64,000 bases of DNA from JAQWBS01 sp047975765. Its GTDB lineage: Bacteria > Pseudomonadota > Alphaproteobacteria > RF32 > CAG-239. The notes beneath the pieces are model-generated. The model was not told where the DNA came from and made no database searches. It worked only from the letters and a program-made list of their open reading frames with translations. The position numbers were made by a program, and so were the translations under genes. Positions 1 through 9,374 of the stretch are shown one piece after another; within the stretch, counting starts at the first letter, position 1, and each line of letters begins with the position of its first letter. The DNA lies in contig JBKEEF010000012.1 of NCBI GenBank assembly GCA_047975765.1, forward strand, positions 186,001 through 250,000, written 5' to 3'.

Positions 1-1
1 T

Positions 2-925
2 GATATCTATGTTTCAAGTGGTGACTATTATAATGCTCTGAAGAATATGCAAGAACTTCTAAAGTTTTACAAAGACAGTCGTAAAGATCAACTCACTACT
101 GAAATGGTTTCTATTTTTGAAAATATTTTCATCAATAACAATGAAGGAAATTTGACAGCAATTCAATCTTTAGCTTTGTTCAATGACTTTGAATGGCTTA
201 CTCAAAACAGTGAAAACTATACTCAAATCATTATAAATCTGGCAGATAGACTTGTTTCTGTAGATTTGCTTGGACGTGCTGATAATCTTCTCAGAAAATA
301 TGTTTCTGATAAAAATATTGATGATAAAAATCGTGCACTCATAGGTTCTCGACTTGCTTTGATTAATATATTCAGCGAACAATATCTTGATGCTCTCAGA
401 TTTTTAGATGAAACACAAAGTAGCGAAATTCCGGATTTCATGAAAGCTCAAAGAAAACTTATTCGTGCCAAAGCTTTAATTGGTCTTGGAAAATATAATG
501 AAGCTATCAATTTGCTTAAAGATGAAAATAGTATGAATGCTATTGTCATTAAAAGTGATTTATATTGGAGAACTGAGCAATGGGCATTAGCTGCAGAAAA
601 TTTGAAAAAACAAATTGTATTACCTCAAGAAGGTGAAAAGCTTAGTGATGAACAAGCCTCAATCATTATTGATTGGATAACAGCACTTAAAAAAGACCAA
701 AAAGACACAATGATTGTTCTAGTCAAAGACAAATTTGCGCCATATTTTACCGATAGCAAATATCATAGTGCTTTTAATGTTTTGACAAATAGTGCAAGCA
801 TCAACGAAATTGATCTTAAGAACTTAAATCAATTTATTCGCGATGTTGACACTTTTAGAAACTTTGCACAAACATATAATGAAGCGCTTGGAAGCAACAG
901 CTATATTGAAGTTGAGAAAAAATAG
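2..925 (+). CDS. TPR-like helical repeat protein, 3' part (N-terminus outside window)
   Basis: The reading frame is open to the left edge, so only the last 307 codons are present and the Met at position 47 is internal. The visible protein is almost entirely amphipathic helix, with spaced Ala/Leu/Tyr patterns (for example LRFLDETQ, AKALIGLGKYNEAINLL, YWRTEQWALAAENLKKQ) like degenerate tetratricopeptide repeats. No membrane segment or catalytic motif is visible. It stops 2 nt before uvrB, so the two are probably co-transcribed. The function is unknown: a TPR scaffold is the fold-level inference, and the missing N-terminus could hold a signal or anchor. Confidence 0.6.
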   Translation, partial: DIYVSSGDYYNALKNMQELLKFYKDSRKDQLTTEMVSIFENIFINNNEGNLTAIQSLALFNDFEWLTQNSENYTQIIINLADRLVSVDLLGRADNLLRKYVSDKNIDDKNRALIGSRLALINIFSEQYLDALRFLDETQSSEIPDFMKAQRKLIRAKALIGLGKYNEAINLLKDENSMNAIVIKSDLYWRTEQWALAAENLKKQIVLPQEGEKLSDEQASIIIDWITALKKDQKDTMIVLVKDKFAPYFTDSKYHSAFNVLTNSASINEIDLKNLNQFIRDVDTFRNFAQTYNEALGSNSYIEVEKK

Positions 926-927
926 AA

Positions 928-2910
928 ATGTCAAATGAGTTCAAGATCAACAGTCCTTTTGAACCCTCAGGCGACCAACCACAAGCAATTAAAGAACTGG
1001 TCGAAGGGTTAAATCGTGGAGATAGAAACCAAGTTCTTTTGGGGGTAACAGGTTCAGGAAAAACTTTTACAATGGCAAAGGTCATTGAAGAAAGTAGAAG
1101 GCCTGCTTTGATTATGGCTCCAAACAAAGTTTTGGCAACCCAACTCTATTCTGAGATGAAAGAATTTTTTCCAAATAATCACGTTGAATATTTTGTTTCT
1201 TACTATGACTATTATCAACCTGAAGCTTATGTACCAAAAACAGATACATTCATCGAAAAAGACTCTTCTATTAATGAACAAATTGACCGAATGAGACATG
1301 CTGCAACCCGTGATGTCTTGGAAGAAAGAGATGTTATTATTGTCGCTTCTGTTTCTTGCATTTATGGTATTGGTAGTCCAGAATTTTATAGCTCCTCAAT
1401 TATGAGCCTTAAAGTTGGTGATGAAATTGAACCTAAAGAAGTCTTTCATAAACTTACAGCTTTGCAATATGAACGTAATCAAAATAATTTCATCCGCAGT
1501 TCTTTCAGAGTCCGTGGTGACGTTTTAGATATCTTCCCTGCCCACTATGAAGATAGAGGTTGGAGAGTTTCTTTCTTTGGTGATGAAATTGAAAGCATTT
1601 CGGAATTTGATTCCCTGACTGGAAAAAAGACTAGTGAACTCAAAGAAATCACAATCTATCCTGCTAATCACTATGTGACGCCACGCCCTGCACTTTCACA
1701 AGCCATCACAAGCATCAAGAAAGAATTAGCAGATAGATTGGAAGAATATAAAAACGAAAACAAGCTTTTAGAGGCTCAACGTCTTGAACAAAGAACTCGT
1801 TTTGATTTGGAAATGTTGGAAACAACGGGTCATTGTAAAAGTATTGAAAACTATTCAAGATATTTGACAGGAAGAGCTCCAGGGGAGCCACCGCCAACTT
1901 TATTTGAATATCTTTCACCTGACACCCTTATCTTTATTGATGAAAGCCATGTTTCTATTCCACAAATTGGTGGAATGTATAATGGGGATAGAAGCCGTAA
2001 AACCACCCTTTCTGAATATGGTTTTCGTTTACCATCTTGTTTAGATAATCGCCCTTTAAAATTTGAAGAATGGAATAAATTCCGTGGACAGACTATCTTT
2101 GTTTCCGCAACTCCAGGAGATTGGGAACTTGAACAAATCCAAGGTGTGTTTGCAGAACAAATCATTCGTCCAACAGGACTCGTTGACCCGATTTGTATCA
2201 TCCGTCCTGTTGAAAATCAAGTTGATGATTTGATGGAAGAATGTCGCAAAACTGCTCTTAAAGGAGAACGTGTTCTTGCCACAACACTTACTAAGAAAAT
2301 GGCTGAAGACTTAACTGAATATCTCAACGAAAATGGTGTTAAGGTTCGATACCTTCACTCTGATATTGACACGCTAGAAAGAATGGAAATTATCAGAGAT
2401 TTACGTTTAGGTGTTTTTGATGTTTTAGTCGGCATCAACCTCTTGAGAGAAGGATTAGACATTCCTGAATGCTCTCTCGTTGCGATTTTAGATGCTGACA
2501 AAGAAGGTTTTCTTCGTTCTGCTCGCTCGCTTATTCAAACTATTGGACGTGCTGCAAGAAACTCTGAAGGACGGGTTATTCTCTATGCTGATAAAGAAAC
2601 AAAATCTATCAAAGAAGCACTTGAAGAAACTAATCGCAGACGCGAAAAACAAATCAAATTTAATATCGAAAATGGCATTATTCCAAAAACAATTAAAAAA
2701 TCTATTGCTGCCTCCCTTAAAGAAGTCTCTGGAAGTGATTATATGGATAATGACATCACCCAAATTGATGATGTCAAAAACATAGACAAGAAGATTAAAG
2801 AGTTCACAAAGCTTATGAAAGAAGCAGCCACTAATCTGGACTTTGAAAATGCGATGATATATCGTGATAAACTTAAGGAGCTTGAACTTTTAGCTATAAA
2901 AAACTTGTAA
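928..2910 (+). CDS. uvrB: Excinuclease ABC subunit B
   Basis: DNA-damage recognition and helicase-like subunit of UvrABC nucleotide excision repair. It is loaded by UvrA and recruits UvrC for dual incision. The 660-aa length is normal. Walker A GVTGSGKT lies near residue 39, followed by the beta-hairpin region with YYDYYQPEAYVP near 91-102, the helicase motif IDESH near 337-341, motif VI region QTIGRAARN near 535, and a C-terminal UVR motif (FTKLMKEAATNLDFENAMIY) that pairs with UvrC. The ATG sits 2 nt after the upstream stop. The next gene follows 13 nt later with its own AAAGGAAG. The partner uvrC lies at 19.1-20.9 kb on the other strand. Confidence 0.98.
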   Translation: MSNEFKINSPFEPSGDQPQAIKELVEGLNRGDRNQVLLGVTGSGKTFTMAKVIEESRRPALIMAPNKVLATQLYSEMKEFFPNNHVEYFVSYYDYYQPEAYVPKTDTFIEKDSSINEQIDRMRHAATRDVLEERDVIIVASVSCIYGIGSPEFYSSSIMSLKVGDEIEPKEVFHKLTALQYERNQNNFIRSSFRVRGDVLDIFPAHYEDRGWRVSFFGDEIESISEFDSLTGKKTSELKEITIYPANHYVTPRPALSQAITSIKKELADRLEEYKNENKLLEAQRLEQRTRFDLEMLETTGHCKSIENYSRYLTGRAPGEPPPTLFEYLSPDTLIFIDESHVSIPQIGGMYNGDRSRKTTLSEYGFRLPSCLDNRPLKFEEWNKFRGQTIFVSATPGDWELEQIQGVFAEQIIRPTGLVDPICIIRPVENQVDDLMEECRKTALKGERVLATTLTKKMAEDLTEYLNENGVKVRYLHSDIDTLERMEIIRDLRLGVFDVLVGINLLREGLDIPECSLVAILDADKEGFLRSARSLIQTIGRAARNSEGRVILYADKETKSIKEALEETNRRREKQIKFNIENGIIPKTIKKSIAASLKEVSGSDYMDNDITQIDDVKNIDKKIKEFTKLMKEAATNLDFENAMIYRDKLKELELLAIKNL

Positions 2911-2923
2911 GAAAGGAAGTATT

Positions 2924-3859
2924 ATGACTAAAAAAATTCTATTACTATTAACTTTAACACTATTTTCAACAAATTTAAAAGCTGAGGAAGCAATTATTGA
3001 GGCAATCGAAACAACTGAAACCGTAGATGTCGATGTGGTTGAAGCTCAAAAACTTACTCCCCCTCCTGTAGAAGCAAAACCAAGTGATTTGAGACTTAAC
3101 ATTAAGAGAGTTGGTCTTGATATTGTAAGTACTGAGGTTAAAAATGCTGATCAATATCAAAACTCTTCTGTCACTGCTTTGAGTGCAGACAGTGAAACAA
3201 ATATCAAAGCTGTTTTCGATTCTGCTCTTGAATATCAACAAGAAAAATATCGTTGGGATAACAGCCTCTACATGGTTTATGGTGAAACTAAAACAAAACC
3301 TGTAAATGGTGAAGAAGTAAAAAACATTTCGGATGACCAAATTTTGCTTTCCTCTGATCTTGCTTATAAACTATGGAAATATGAAGAAGCAAATGTTGGT
3401 CCATTTGTAAACGTTGGTTATGACACACAATTCAAAAAATCTGGTGATGCACCAAGAAGAAAAATTGTTCGTGGAAAATCTGGTATCAAGCTTTTCAATG
3501 GAAAATATATTTCCAATTTATACATTGCTGGTGTTGTCGAACATGACATGACCTATAGTGAAGATGTTGAAAAGTTTGCAATGGAAGTAGGAGGAAGTGC
3601 CAAATATCCTCTCCGTGAAGGTGTAGACTTTAAAGTTGAAGGTTACTATAGAGATTATATGCACTTCAGTAAGTATATGCCCGAAGATTTGAAATATGAC
3701 CTAAATGTCACAGGAAGAATGAATGTTGATATTGTCAAAAACTACAAAATTTCTCCATTTGTATCTTATCGCTATGCTGAATCACGTGTTGCCACAAAAG
3801 CAGGAAGCAATTTTACCGTTGGTCTTTCCTTCAATTATGGAAACATATTTGATCTATAA
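2924..3859 (+). CDS. Putative outer-membrane beta-barrel protein
   Basis: 311 aa beginning with a clear Sec signal peptide (MTKKILLLLTLTLFSTNLKA, cleavage after KAEEA or just before). From about residue 60 on there are alternating polar/aromatic strands (YRWDNSLYMVYGETKTK, VGPFVNVGYDTQFKKSG, FKVEGYYRDYMHF, ISPFVSYRYAESRV) and the chain ends in a short strand FTVGLSFNYGNIFDL. This pattern resembles a 10-12 strand barrel of the DUF481/DUF3078 kind, but no named family was recognised. A good AAAGGAAG lies 7 nt before the ATG, 13 nt after uvrB, so it is probably the last gene of that transcript. It is followed at once by a strong terminator. Confidence 0.65.
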   Translation: MTKKILLLLTLTLFSTNLKAEEAIIEAIETTETVDVDVVEAQKLTPPPVEAKPSDLRLNIKRVGLDIVSTEVKNADQYQNSSVTALSADSETNIKAVFDSALEYQQEKYRWDNSLYMVYGETKTKPVNGEEVKNISDDQILLSSDLAYKLWKYEEANVGPFVNVGYDTQFKKSGDAPRRKIVRGKSGIKLFNGKYISNLYIAGVVEHDMTYSEDVEKFAMEVGGSAKYPLREGVDFKVEGYYRDYMHFSKYMPEDLKYDLNVTGRMNVDIVKNYKISPFVSYRYAESRVATKAGSNFTVGLSFNYGNIFDL

Positions 3860-3866
3860 AAATTAC

Positions 3867-3893
3867 AGAGCCTTTTCGAAGGCTCTTTTTTTT
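3867..3893 (+). terminator. Rho-independent terminator after the barrel gene
   Basis: Perfect 8-bp stem AGAGCCTT/AAGGCTCT with a TTCG tetraloop and seven Ts. It ends the TPR-uvrB-barrel transcript 8 nt after the stop codon. Confidence 0.93.
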
Positions 3894-3956
3894 GACTTTT
3901 TTAAAAATTTATAATAGCTTATTAGTCTATGCAACTCTCGGACTGGAAACTATATT

Positions 3957-4583
3957 ATGATTGAGATTCTCAAAATGCATGAAAAGAAATTTGAGCAAAA
4001 TGGCTTTCATGGTGAAATTCATCAAGCACCTGTTTTTAAGTTTTTTGACAAGAATTCTCATGTTGTTTTCTCTGCTCCTCACACCACACGTACTGTTATT
4101 AATGGAAAAAGTCGATTTTCAGACAGATTCACTGGAGCGATCACGATGTATCTTGGCGAAAAAACAGATTTCTCGACGATTGTACGCCAAAAATTCATTC
4201 AAAAAGAAGTAAGCATTATAGATTTTGTCACAGAAAATAATTTAGAAGGGCATTTTTTCTTAGATGTTCATGGGATGAGAGCAGATGTGCCTTTCGAACT
4301 TGCAGTTGGCACGGGATATTTTGCTGAATCAAAATATGAAAAGCAACTCTATATTATTGAACGTTTAGCAAAAAAGTTTGGAATCAAATGGATTCTCAAC
4401 CATGAAAACTATCAGGGTAAAATTGGTTTTACTGGCAAATATCAAGAAAGATATAATCAGCCCAATATTTTACAACTTGAATGGCGAAAAGACATGAGAG
4501 ATTTTATAGATTTTCCTCAAAATGTTATAAATAAAACAATTTCATTTCTGAAAGATTTAGCACAAGCCATTGAAGATATTTAA
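3957..4583 (+). CDS. N-formylglutamate amidohydrolase-like (FGase family) enzyme
   Basis: 208 aa, cytosolic, no signal. The family (carboxypeptidase-like zinc amidohydrolases) hydrolyses N-formyl-glutamate or related N-acyl substrates. Visible family hallmarks are the zinc-site-like VVFSAPHTTR near residues 36-45, FFLDVHGMR near 100-108, and the C-terminal LEWRKDMR that matches the substrate-arginine region. It is shorter than HutG-type enzymes (about 260 aa). No histidine-degradation genes are nearby, so a role in histidine catabolism is not supported by context. It stands alone between a terminator and an adhesin gene. The Shine-Dalgarno is weak (GGAAAC). The exact substrate is unknown. Confidence 0.7.
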   Translation: MIEILKMHEKKFEQNGFHGEIHQAPVFKFFDKNSHVVFSAPHTTRTVINGKSRFSDRFTGAITMYLGEKTDFSTIVRQKFIQKEVSIIDFVTENNLEGHFFLDVHGMRADVPFELAVGTGYFAESKYEKQLYIIERLAKKFGIKWILNHENYQGKIGFTGKYQERYNQPNILQLEWRKDMRDFIDFPQNVINKTISFLKDLAQAIEDI

Positions 4584-4740
4584 TATTATTCATTAGTAAT
4601 TAATAATATTTAAACAGTGTTTTGTTATTTTATTGGAAATTTGGCAAACAAGATAAATAAGAATGATTCTTAAGTTTTTCTTGCTAATTATTAATATTTT
4701 GTTACAATTATCTATAGGAGCTATAATAGGAACTATTAAA

Positions 4741-7700
4741 ATGAAAAACAGGATGTTTCGTTCATTTTTTGTCTTATCTTATTGCGTTTTGTCCTTCATA
4801 CAAAATGCGAATGCTTCCTATGATTTTTCTCAATATTCCTCCACCCTAGACAATCCGCTGAATCAAAGCCCAATAAGCAGTGCTTATACATTGACTTTCA
4901 GACTTGCCAATGCTGGAGAGACACCTTCTTTTTCTTCTTATGAACTGGTAAATGATATCTGGCAAAAAAAGGATTATGTCTATTCCTACACCCTAAAAAA
5001 TGGTGTCGTAAGTCGTTCATATACATCAAATGCATCAGGTGTAAACCTAAATATCTCTGCAGGACATTACTTCAATCTAACCAGAACAGGAGGAGCTGCT
5101 GCAATCAATAACTCTGGTATAATTGGAAACATCTATGGAGATTTCATTGCTAACTCCTCAACATCCACCTCAAGCACAAGAGGAGGTGCAATTTATGCCA
5201 TTAATGGAGCTACCTTTGGAAATATTACAGGAGACTTTATCGGAAATCATGTTGATGCACCGAATGCAATGGCTGGAGCCATATATCTCTATACGGGTTC
5301 AAAAATCGGAAATATTACAGGAAACTTTATTAATAACTATGTCACTTCCACGACCGGTGGGGCCTCTGGTGGAGCCATTATTGTTGACAGTAACACTGCA
5401 AATGTAAGTAAAATTGATAGTATTGTCGGAAACTTTATCAATAACCACATCTATTCAGAAAGTAGTAATTCCATTGGTGGTGCAGTTTATATTGCAGGAA
5501 AAAGTATTATTAGCTCAATTAGAGGTGATTTTATTGGAAATCAGGCAATTTCTCCTCAAGGATATGTTTGGGGATCTGCAATTTATAATGCTGGCTTTAT
5601 TGATGAAATTATAGGAAATTTTTATGGAAACATTGCGCAAAGTTATAAATATGTTAATGGAGGCGTAATTTATAATACATCAAGTATCGGAAAAATTGAT
5701 GGTTATTTTGTTGGAAACCAAACCACAGCAACAACTGATAACATTGATGGTGGAGTCCTTTATAATAGAGGTGTTATTTCAGAAATAACGAAAGGATTTT
5801 ATAAAAACCAAGTTAGTTCCAATTATACCATCACTGGAGGAATTATCAGTAATAATTATCTTGCAAATACAACTACCTATATAAACAATATACATGCTAA
5901 CTTCGAAGAAAATATAATCTCTGCAGGTAACCAAATCACTGGTGGGATAATAAAAAGCAATACAATAGTAGAAAGCATTATAGGAAATATGTCAAATAAT
6001 AGCATTACAGCCGTAGGAAGACTCAATGGCGGAATGATTTATTTATCTGGAGATTTTGTTACCAACGAAATTGATACAGTTATTAATAAAAACACAATTA
6101 TTTCCACCGGAGATACGATCAATGGAGGTATCTTGTACAATGAGAAAAACGGGTTAAAAAAGCTTAACATTCAAGCTAATGAAAATAAAATTGAAGGAAG
6201 AAGTGTTGCGGGTGGAATTATCATAAACCTTTTGAGTAATAACACAGGATATATAACAGATGTCGTTGCAGATTTTTCGAAAAACATCATTAACAGTACT
6301 CTATATGATGTAACAGGTGGGCTTGTTCGTAATGCTGCTACACTCACAAATATCTCAGGAAATTTCAATCAAAATGAAATTACAGCAACAAGAAATGTAA
6401 CAGGTGGTATTTTCCAAAACGGGTATCACTGGGAAAATTTAAAAGCAAATGTCGTTGGAAATATCATAACAGCAACATCAAACATCAATGGTGGTATCTT
6501 TCAAAATAGTAATGGCAGCAGCCTAACAGAAGCAAATCTCTCAGCTCGAGAAAATTATATCAAAGGTCTTTATGTTCAGGGTGGTATTATTAGAAATCAA
6601 GGAGCCATTACGGATATAAAAGGAGAATATTCTCAAAACACAATAACCGCTCTAACATCAAACATTATTGGTGGTATTATACATAACGACTCTGTTGGTA
6701 CGATTGGAAATATTATAGCTCTTTTCTCAAAAAATTCTTTTGTTGCTTCAACAAAAAGCATTGAAGGATCTGTTATTAACAATTCAGGAACCTTAAAAAT
6801 TGAAAAAATCTCTTCTAATTTTGTAGAAAATAAAGCTCAAACTTTTGATGGAGATATTTTTGGTATCATTCGTAACTCTTCTCAAATTGGAGAAATTGAA
6901 GGACTGTTTTCTAAAAATGAAATATCCTCTTATAAAAAAGTTTCAGGAGGAATGATTTATAACTCTAATACAATTGGGAGTATTTATGCTTCTTTTGAAA
7001 AAAACAAAGTCACAGCAATAACACAAACGATTGAAGGAGGACTTATCTATAACCTCACCGCAGGTTCAATCACTAAACTGGAAGGAAATTTCCTTGAAAA
7101 TGAAGTTACCACCAAAAATGCCATTCTATATGGTGGAATTATTTATAATAATTTGAATAGTAAGATACAAAATTTAAAAGGCTGGTTCGAGAAGAATATC
7201 ATTCTTTCAGAAAAATCCGAAATTAATGGGGGAATTATAAGAAACATCAATCAGATTGATAATATTGAAAACAGTTATTTTGGAACAAATAATATTAAAG
7301 CCTATACTAAAATCAATGGAGGAATCATTCATAATACTTCCACAATAGGCAATCTTGAAGCCTTGTTTGAAAACAATATTATCACTGCAGAAACATCTTC
7401 TATTTATGGTGGTGTCATTTATAATCAAGGAAAAATTGGCAACCTTACAGCAGATTTCATTGGAAACATTAGCAAGGTTAATTATAGCTCTGGAGCTCCT
7501 CTCATTTTTGGTGGTGCAATATATAATCATGATGGTGAAATTAAAATCTCAACAACAGAAAATAAGAAATCTATTCTATTTGAAAATAATATGCTGGTTA
7601 GTAAAAAAGGAACAGATGCTGAAGTCAAGAAATTAAACTCAATTGATTTTTCTGGAAACAATTCTAAATTAACCTTAGATACAATAGCTAATTCCAATAT

Positions 7701-7746
7701 TATCATCCGTGACCCAATGAGAAGTATTAATCTGCAACCGGAGTGA
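4741..7746 (+). CDS. Autotransporter adhesin, passenger part (frameshifted from its barrel)
   Basis: I place the start at the ATG at 4741, which begins a typical signal peptide (MKNRMFRSFFVLSYCVLSF, cleavage after ANA). An upstream in-frame ATG at 4663 would add 26 unlikely hydrophobic residues. The mature passenger of about 970 aa is built of imperfect repeats of about 30-35 residues, with a core of the type GGxIYN, IGxIxGNF, xxNxIxA. This is characteristic of right-handed beta-helix passengers. The frame stops with TGA at 7744-7746, exactly where the conserved linker to the barrel should continue, and the next ORF supplies the missing C-terminus. As written, the passenger would reach the periplasm but lack its translocator. 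Intact, passenger plus barrel would be about 1,511 aa. Confidence 0.85.
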   Translation: MKNRMFRSFFVLSYCVLSFIQNANASYDFSQYSSTLDNPLNQSPISSAYTLTFRLANAGETPSFSSYELVNDIWQKKDYVYSYTLKNGVVSRSYTSNASGVNLNISAGHYFNLTRTGGAAAINNSGIIGNIYGDFIANSSTSTSSTRGGAIYAINGATFGNITGDFIGNHVDAPNAMAGAIYLYTGSKIGNITGNFINNYVTSTTGGASGGAIIVDSNTANVSKIDSIVGNFINNHIYSESSNSIGGAVYIAGKSIISSIRGDFIGNQAISPQGYVWGSAIYNAGFIDEIIGNFYGNIAQSYKYVNGGVIYNTSSIGKIDGYFVGNQTTATTDNIDGGVLYNRGVISEITKGFYKNQVSSNYTITGGIISNNYLANTTTYINNIHANFEENIISAGNQITGGIIKSNTIVESIIGNMSNNSITAVGRLNGGMIYLSGDFVTNEIDTVINKNTIISTGDTINGGILYNEKNGLKKLNIQANENKIEGRSVAGGIIINLLSNNTGYITDVVADFSKNIINSTLYDVTGGLVRNAATLTNISGNFNQNEITATRNVTGGIFQNGYHWENLKANVVGNIITATSNINGGIFQNSNGSSLTEANLSARENYIKGLYVQGGIIRNQGAITDIKGEYSQNTITALTSNIIGGIIHNDSVGTIGNIIALFSKNSFVASTKSIEGSVINNSGTLKIEKISSNFVENKAQTFDGDIFGIIRNSSQIGEIEGLFSKNEISSYKKVSGGMIYNSNTIGSIYASFEKNKVTAITQTIEGGLIYNLTAGSITKLEGNFLENEVTTKNAILYGGIIYNNLNSKIQNLKGWFEKNIILSEKSEINGGIIRNINQIDNIENSYFGTNNIKAYTKINGGIIHNTSTIGNLEALFENNIITAETSSIYGGVIYNQGKIGNLTADFIGNISKVNYSSGAPLIFGGAIYNHDGEIKISTTENKKSILFENNMLVSKKGTDAEVKKLNSIDFSGNNSKLTLDTIANSNIIIRDPMRSINLQPE
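7731..7746 (+). other. Frameshift site separating passenger and barrel
   Basis: The passenger frame reads SINLQPE-stop. The barrel frame reads GVINSDGSITKTG and is closed upstream by TAA at 7728-7730. Adding one base within 7731-7743 (for example CCGGAG to CCNGGAG) restores a continuous QP-GVINSDG linker. A GTG at 7743 overlaps the TGA as GTGA, so reinitiation is formally possible, but the product would have no signal peptide. The cause is either a true 1-nt deletion or a sequence error; there is no long homopolymer here. Confidence 0.75.
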
Positions 7747-9275
7747 TAAATTCTGATGGTTCAATCACTAAAACAGGACAAGGTAACTTATATCTTTGGG
7801 GTGATAACAGTGAATATGGTGGCAAAATTAATATCAATGAGGGAAATTTCTATGCTATGTTTGAAGATACAGCAGATACAATTAATGACCCTCTTGGACA
7901 AAGATTGAATTTCTCTCTTTCAAATGCCACACTCAGTTTTGCAGATGGAACAACTTTCAGACCCAAAATAACTGCTACAAAACTAGCTACAATTGGAAAA
8001 ACAGCAACAACATCTGGAGAGGTCAAACTCGTTCCATATAGCATATCTTCTCTTAATGTTGGAGCATACAACTACAATAATAATTACAGCGAATTCAGTG
8101 GTTGGGAAAGTGATTTTGCAAAAGTTGAAACAGAAAATGGAGAAACAGTTGTCACATTGAAAAAAGACCTAGCAGGAATAGATAAAATGGGTGCGGCTGT
8201 TGATGCTTACCGTAAACGTTCAACACTCTCTCTTGCCGAAAGAGAAATCTTTGATAATATCTATTATACGGGGACTGTTCCAACAGAAATTTCTGATGAA
8301 TTCTACGAAGAAATCAAAGTTATTTCTGGTGGTGACAAAATCACCTACAATGAAGTTCACAAAGCTGGAATTAGACAATTTAGTCGTCAAATATATTCTA
8401 GAATCCAAAACAAAAACTGTTCAACTTGTGGAATTGAAAATGGATTTTCAGATGAACATTGGTGGTTTAATATAGGCTACAATTCCGTTAATAAGAGTTC
8501 TACAAAGCAGTCAACTGGCTACAAATATGAGCCAACAAGTTTGGCAATGGGCTATGACCACGACATCATTCCAAATGCTCTGAATATGGGTGTTGCACTA
8601 AGCTATGCCTATGGTGACGTTAAAGGTAAAGGGAGTGCAATCTATAATACTGCGGCAATTGATGAATATATGCTTTCTCTTTATGGAAAATATAAACCTC
8701 TCAGAGCCTATGTCACGGGAAGTATTGGTGGTGGATATATTACAAATAAAAGTAAGATTAAAGGTACAAGCACTGATGTTAACGGAAAATATAGCACAAG
8801 AGTTGGCTTTGCAAGTGCTGAATTTGGTTATGACTTAGGAAATGCCTGTGGCGTAATTGAACCTTTTGTAGGAGCAGAATATGCCTATATTTATAATGCT
8901 TCATACAGTGAAAAAGGAGTTGGAGCAAGACACTTTAGCAGTGTTGATTATACAAGCATTGAACTTCCTGTAGGCTTACGTGTTTCAAGAAACTTTGTTG
9001 CAAAATCTTACATCATTACCCCTGCTATTGAATTAGCATATTCAAGAAGTATGGGAGATGTTAGCTCGAAAGTCGAATCATATTTTGTTGGAACGCCTGA
9101 AACACCATGGGTAATGAGAGGCGAATCCGACAACAGAAGCAGCTTTAGAAGCAGTTTGAATTTGAAAATCAATAACGTGAACAGCAGATTTGCTTTCAAT
9201 TTAGGCTATGGTCGTGATACACGTTCAAACTATAAAGACGACCAAGTTTATCTCACTGTCAGATATAATTTCTAA
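7743..9275 (+). CDS. Autotransporter translocator: linker and C-terminal beta-barrel
   Basis: 510 codons read from a GTG that overlaps the upstream TGA; it is almost certainly the 3' half of the adhesin gene rather than a separate gene. Residues about 1-130 hold the end of the beta-helix and a linker rich in LSNATLSFADGTTFRPK. A helical junction follows (AAVDAYRKRSTLSLAEREIF near 140-165). From about 225 to the end there is a 12-strand autotransporter barrel (HWWFNIGYNSVNKSSTKQS, LAMGYDHDIIPNALNMGVAL, YAYGDVKGKGSA) that ends in a terminal Phe (YLTVRYNF), as needed for BAM recognition. Without the passenger's signal peptide this fragment cannot be exported. Confidence 0.85.
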   Translation: MINSDGSITKTGQGNLYLWGDNSEYGGKININEGNFYAMFEDTADTINDPLGQRLNFSLSNATLSFADGTTFRPKITATKLATIGKTATTSGEVKLVPYSISSLNVGAYNYNNNYSEFSGWESDFAKVETENGETVVTLKKDLAGIDKMGAAVDAYRKRSTLSLAEREIFDNIYYTGTVPTEISDEFYEEIKVISGGDKITYNEVHKAGIRQFSRQIYSRIQNKNCSTCGIENGFSDEHWWFNIGYNSVNKSSTKQSTGYKYEPTSLAMGYDHDIIPNALNMGVALSYAYGDVKGKGSAIYNTAAIDEYMLSLYGKYKPLRAYVTGSIGGGYITNKSKIKGTSTDVNGKYSTRVGFASAEFGYDLGNACGVIEPFVGAEYAYIYNASYSEKGVGARHFSSVDYTSIELPVGLRVSRNFVAKSYIITPAIELAYSRSMGDVSSKVESYFVGTPETPWVMRGESDNRSSFRSSLNLKINNVNSRFAFNLGYGRDTRSNYKDDQVYLTVRYNF

Positions 9276-9374
9276 ATATGTTATAAATCTAAACATCATT
9301 TATTGCTAAGGTTTATATTTTATGATATTCTAATATTGATAGAAATTATTAATATTATTAAAAAAAAGCATATT

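Noticed and set aside
3892..3915. TTGACT ... TATAAT upstream of the amidohydrolase-like gene
   Set aside because: The spacer is only 12 nt, too short for sigma70, and TTGACT is inside the terminator U-tract region. TATAAT alone at 3910-3915 may still be a -10.
4663..4740. Upstream in-frame ATG of the adhesin
   Set aside because: The 26 added residues are a second hydrophobic stretch before a complete, standard signal peptide starting at 4741.
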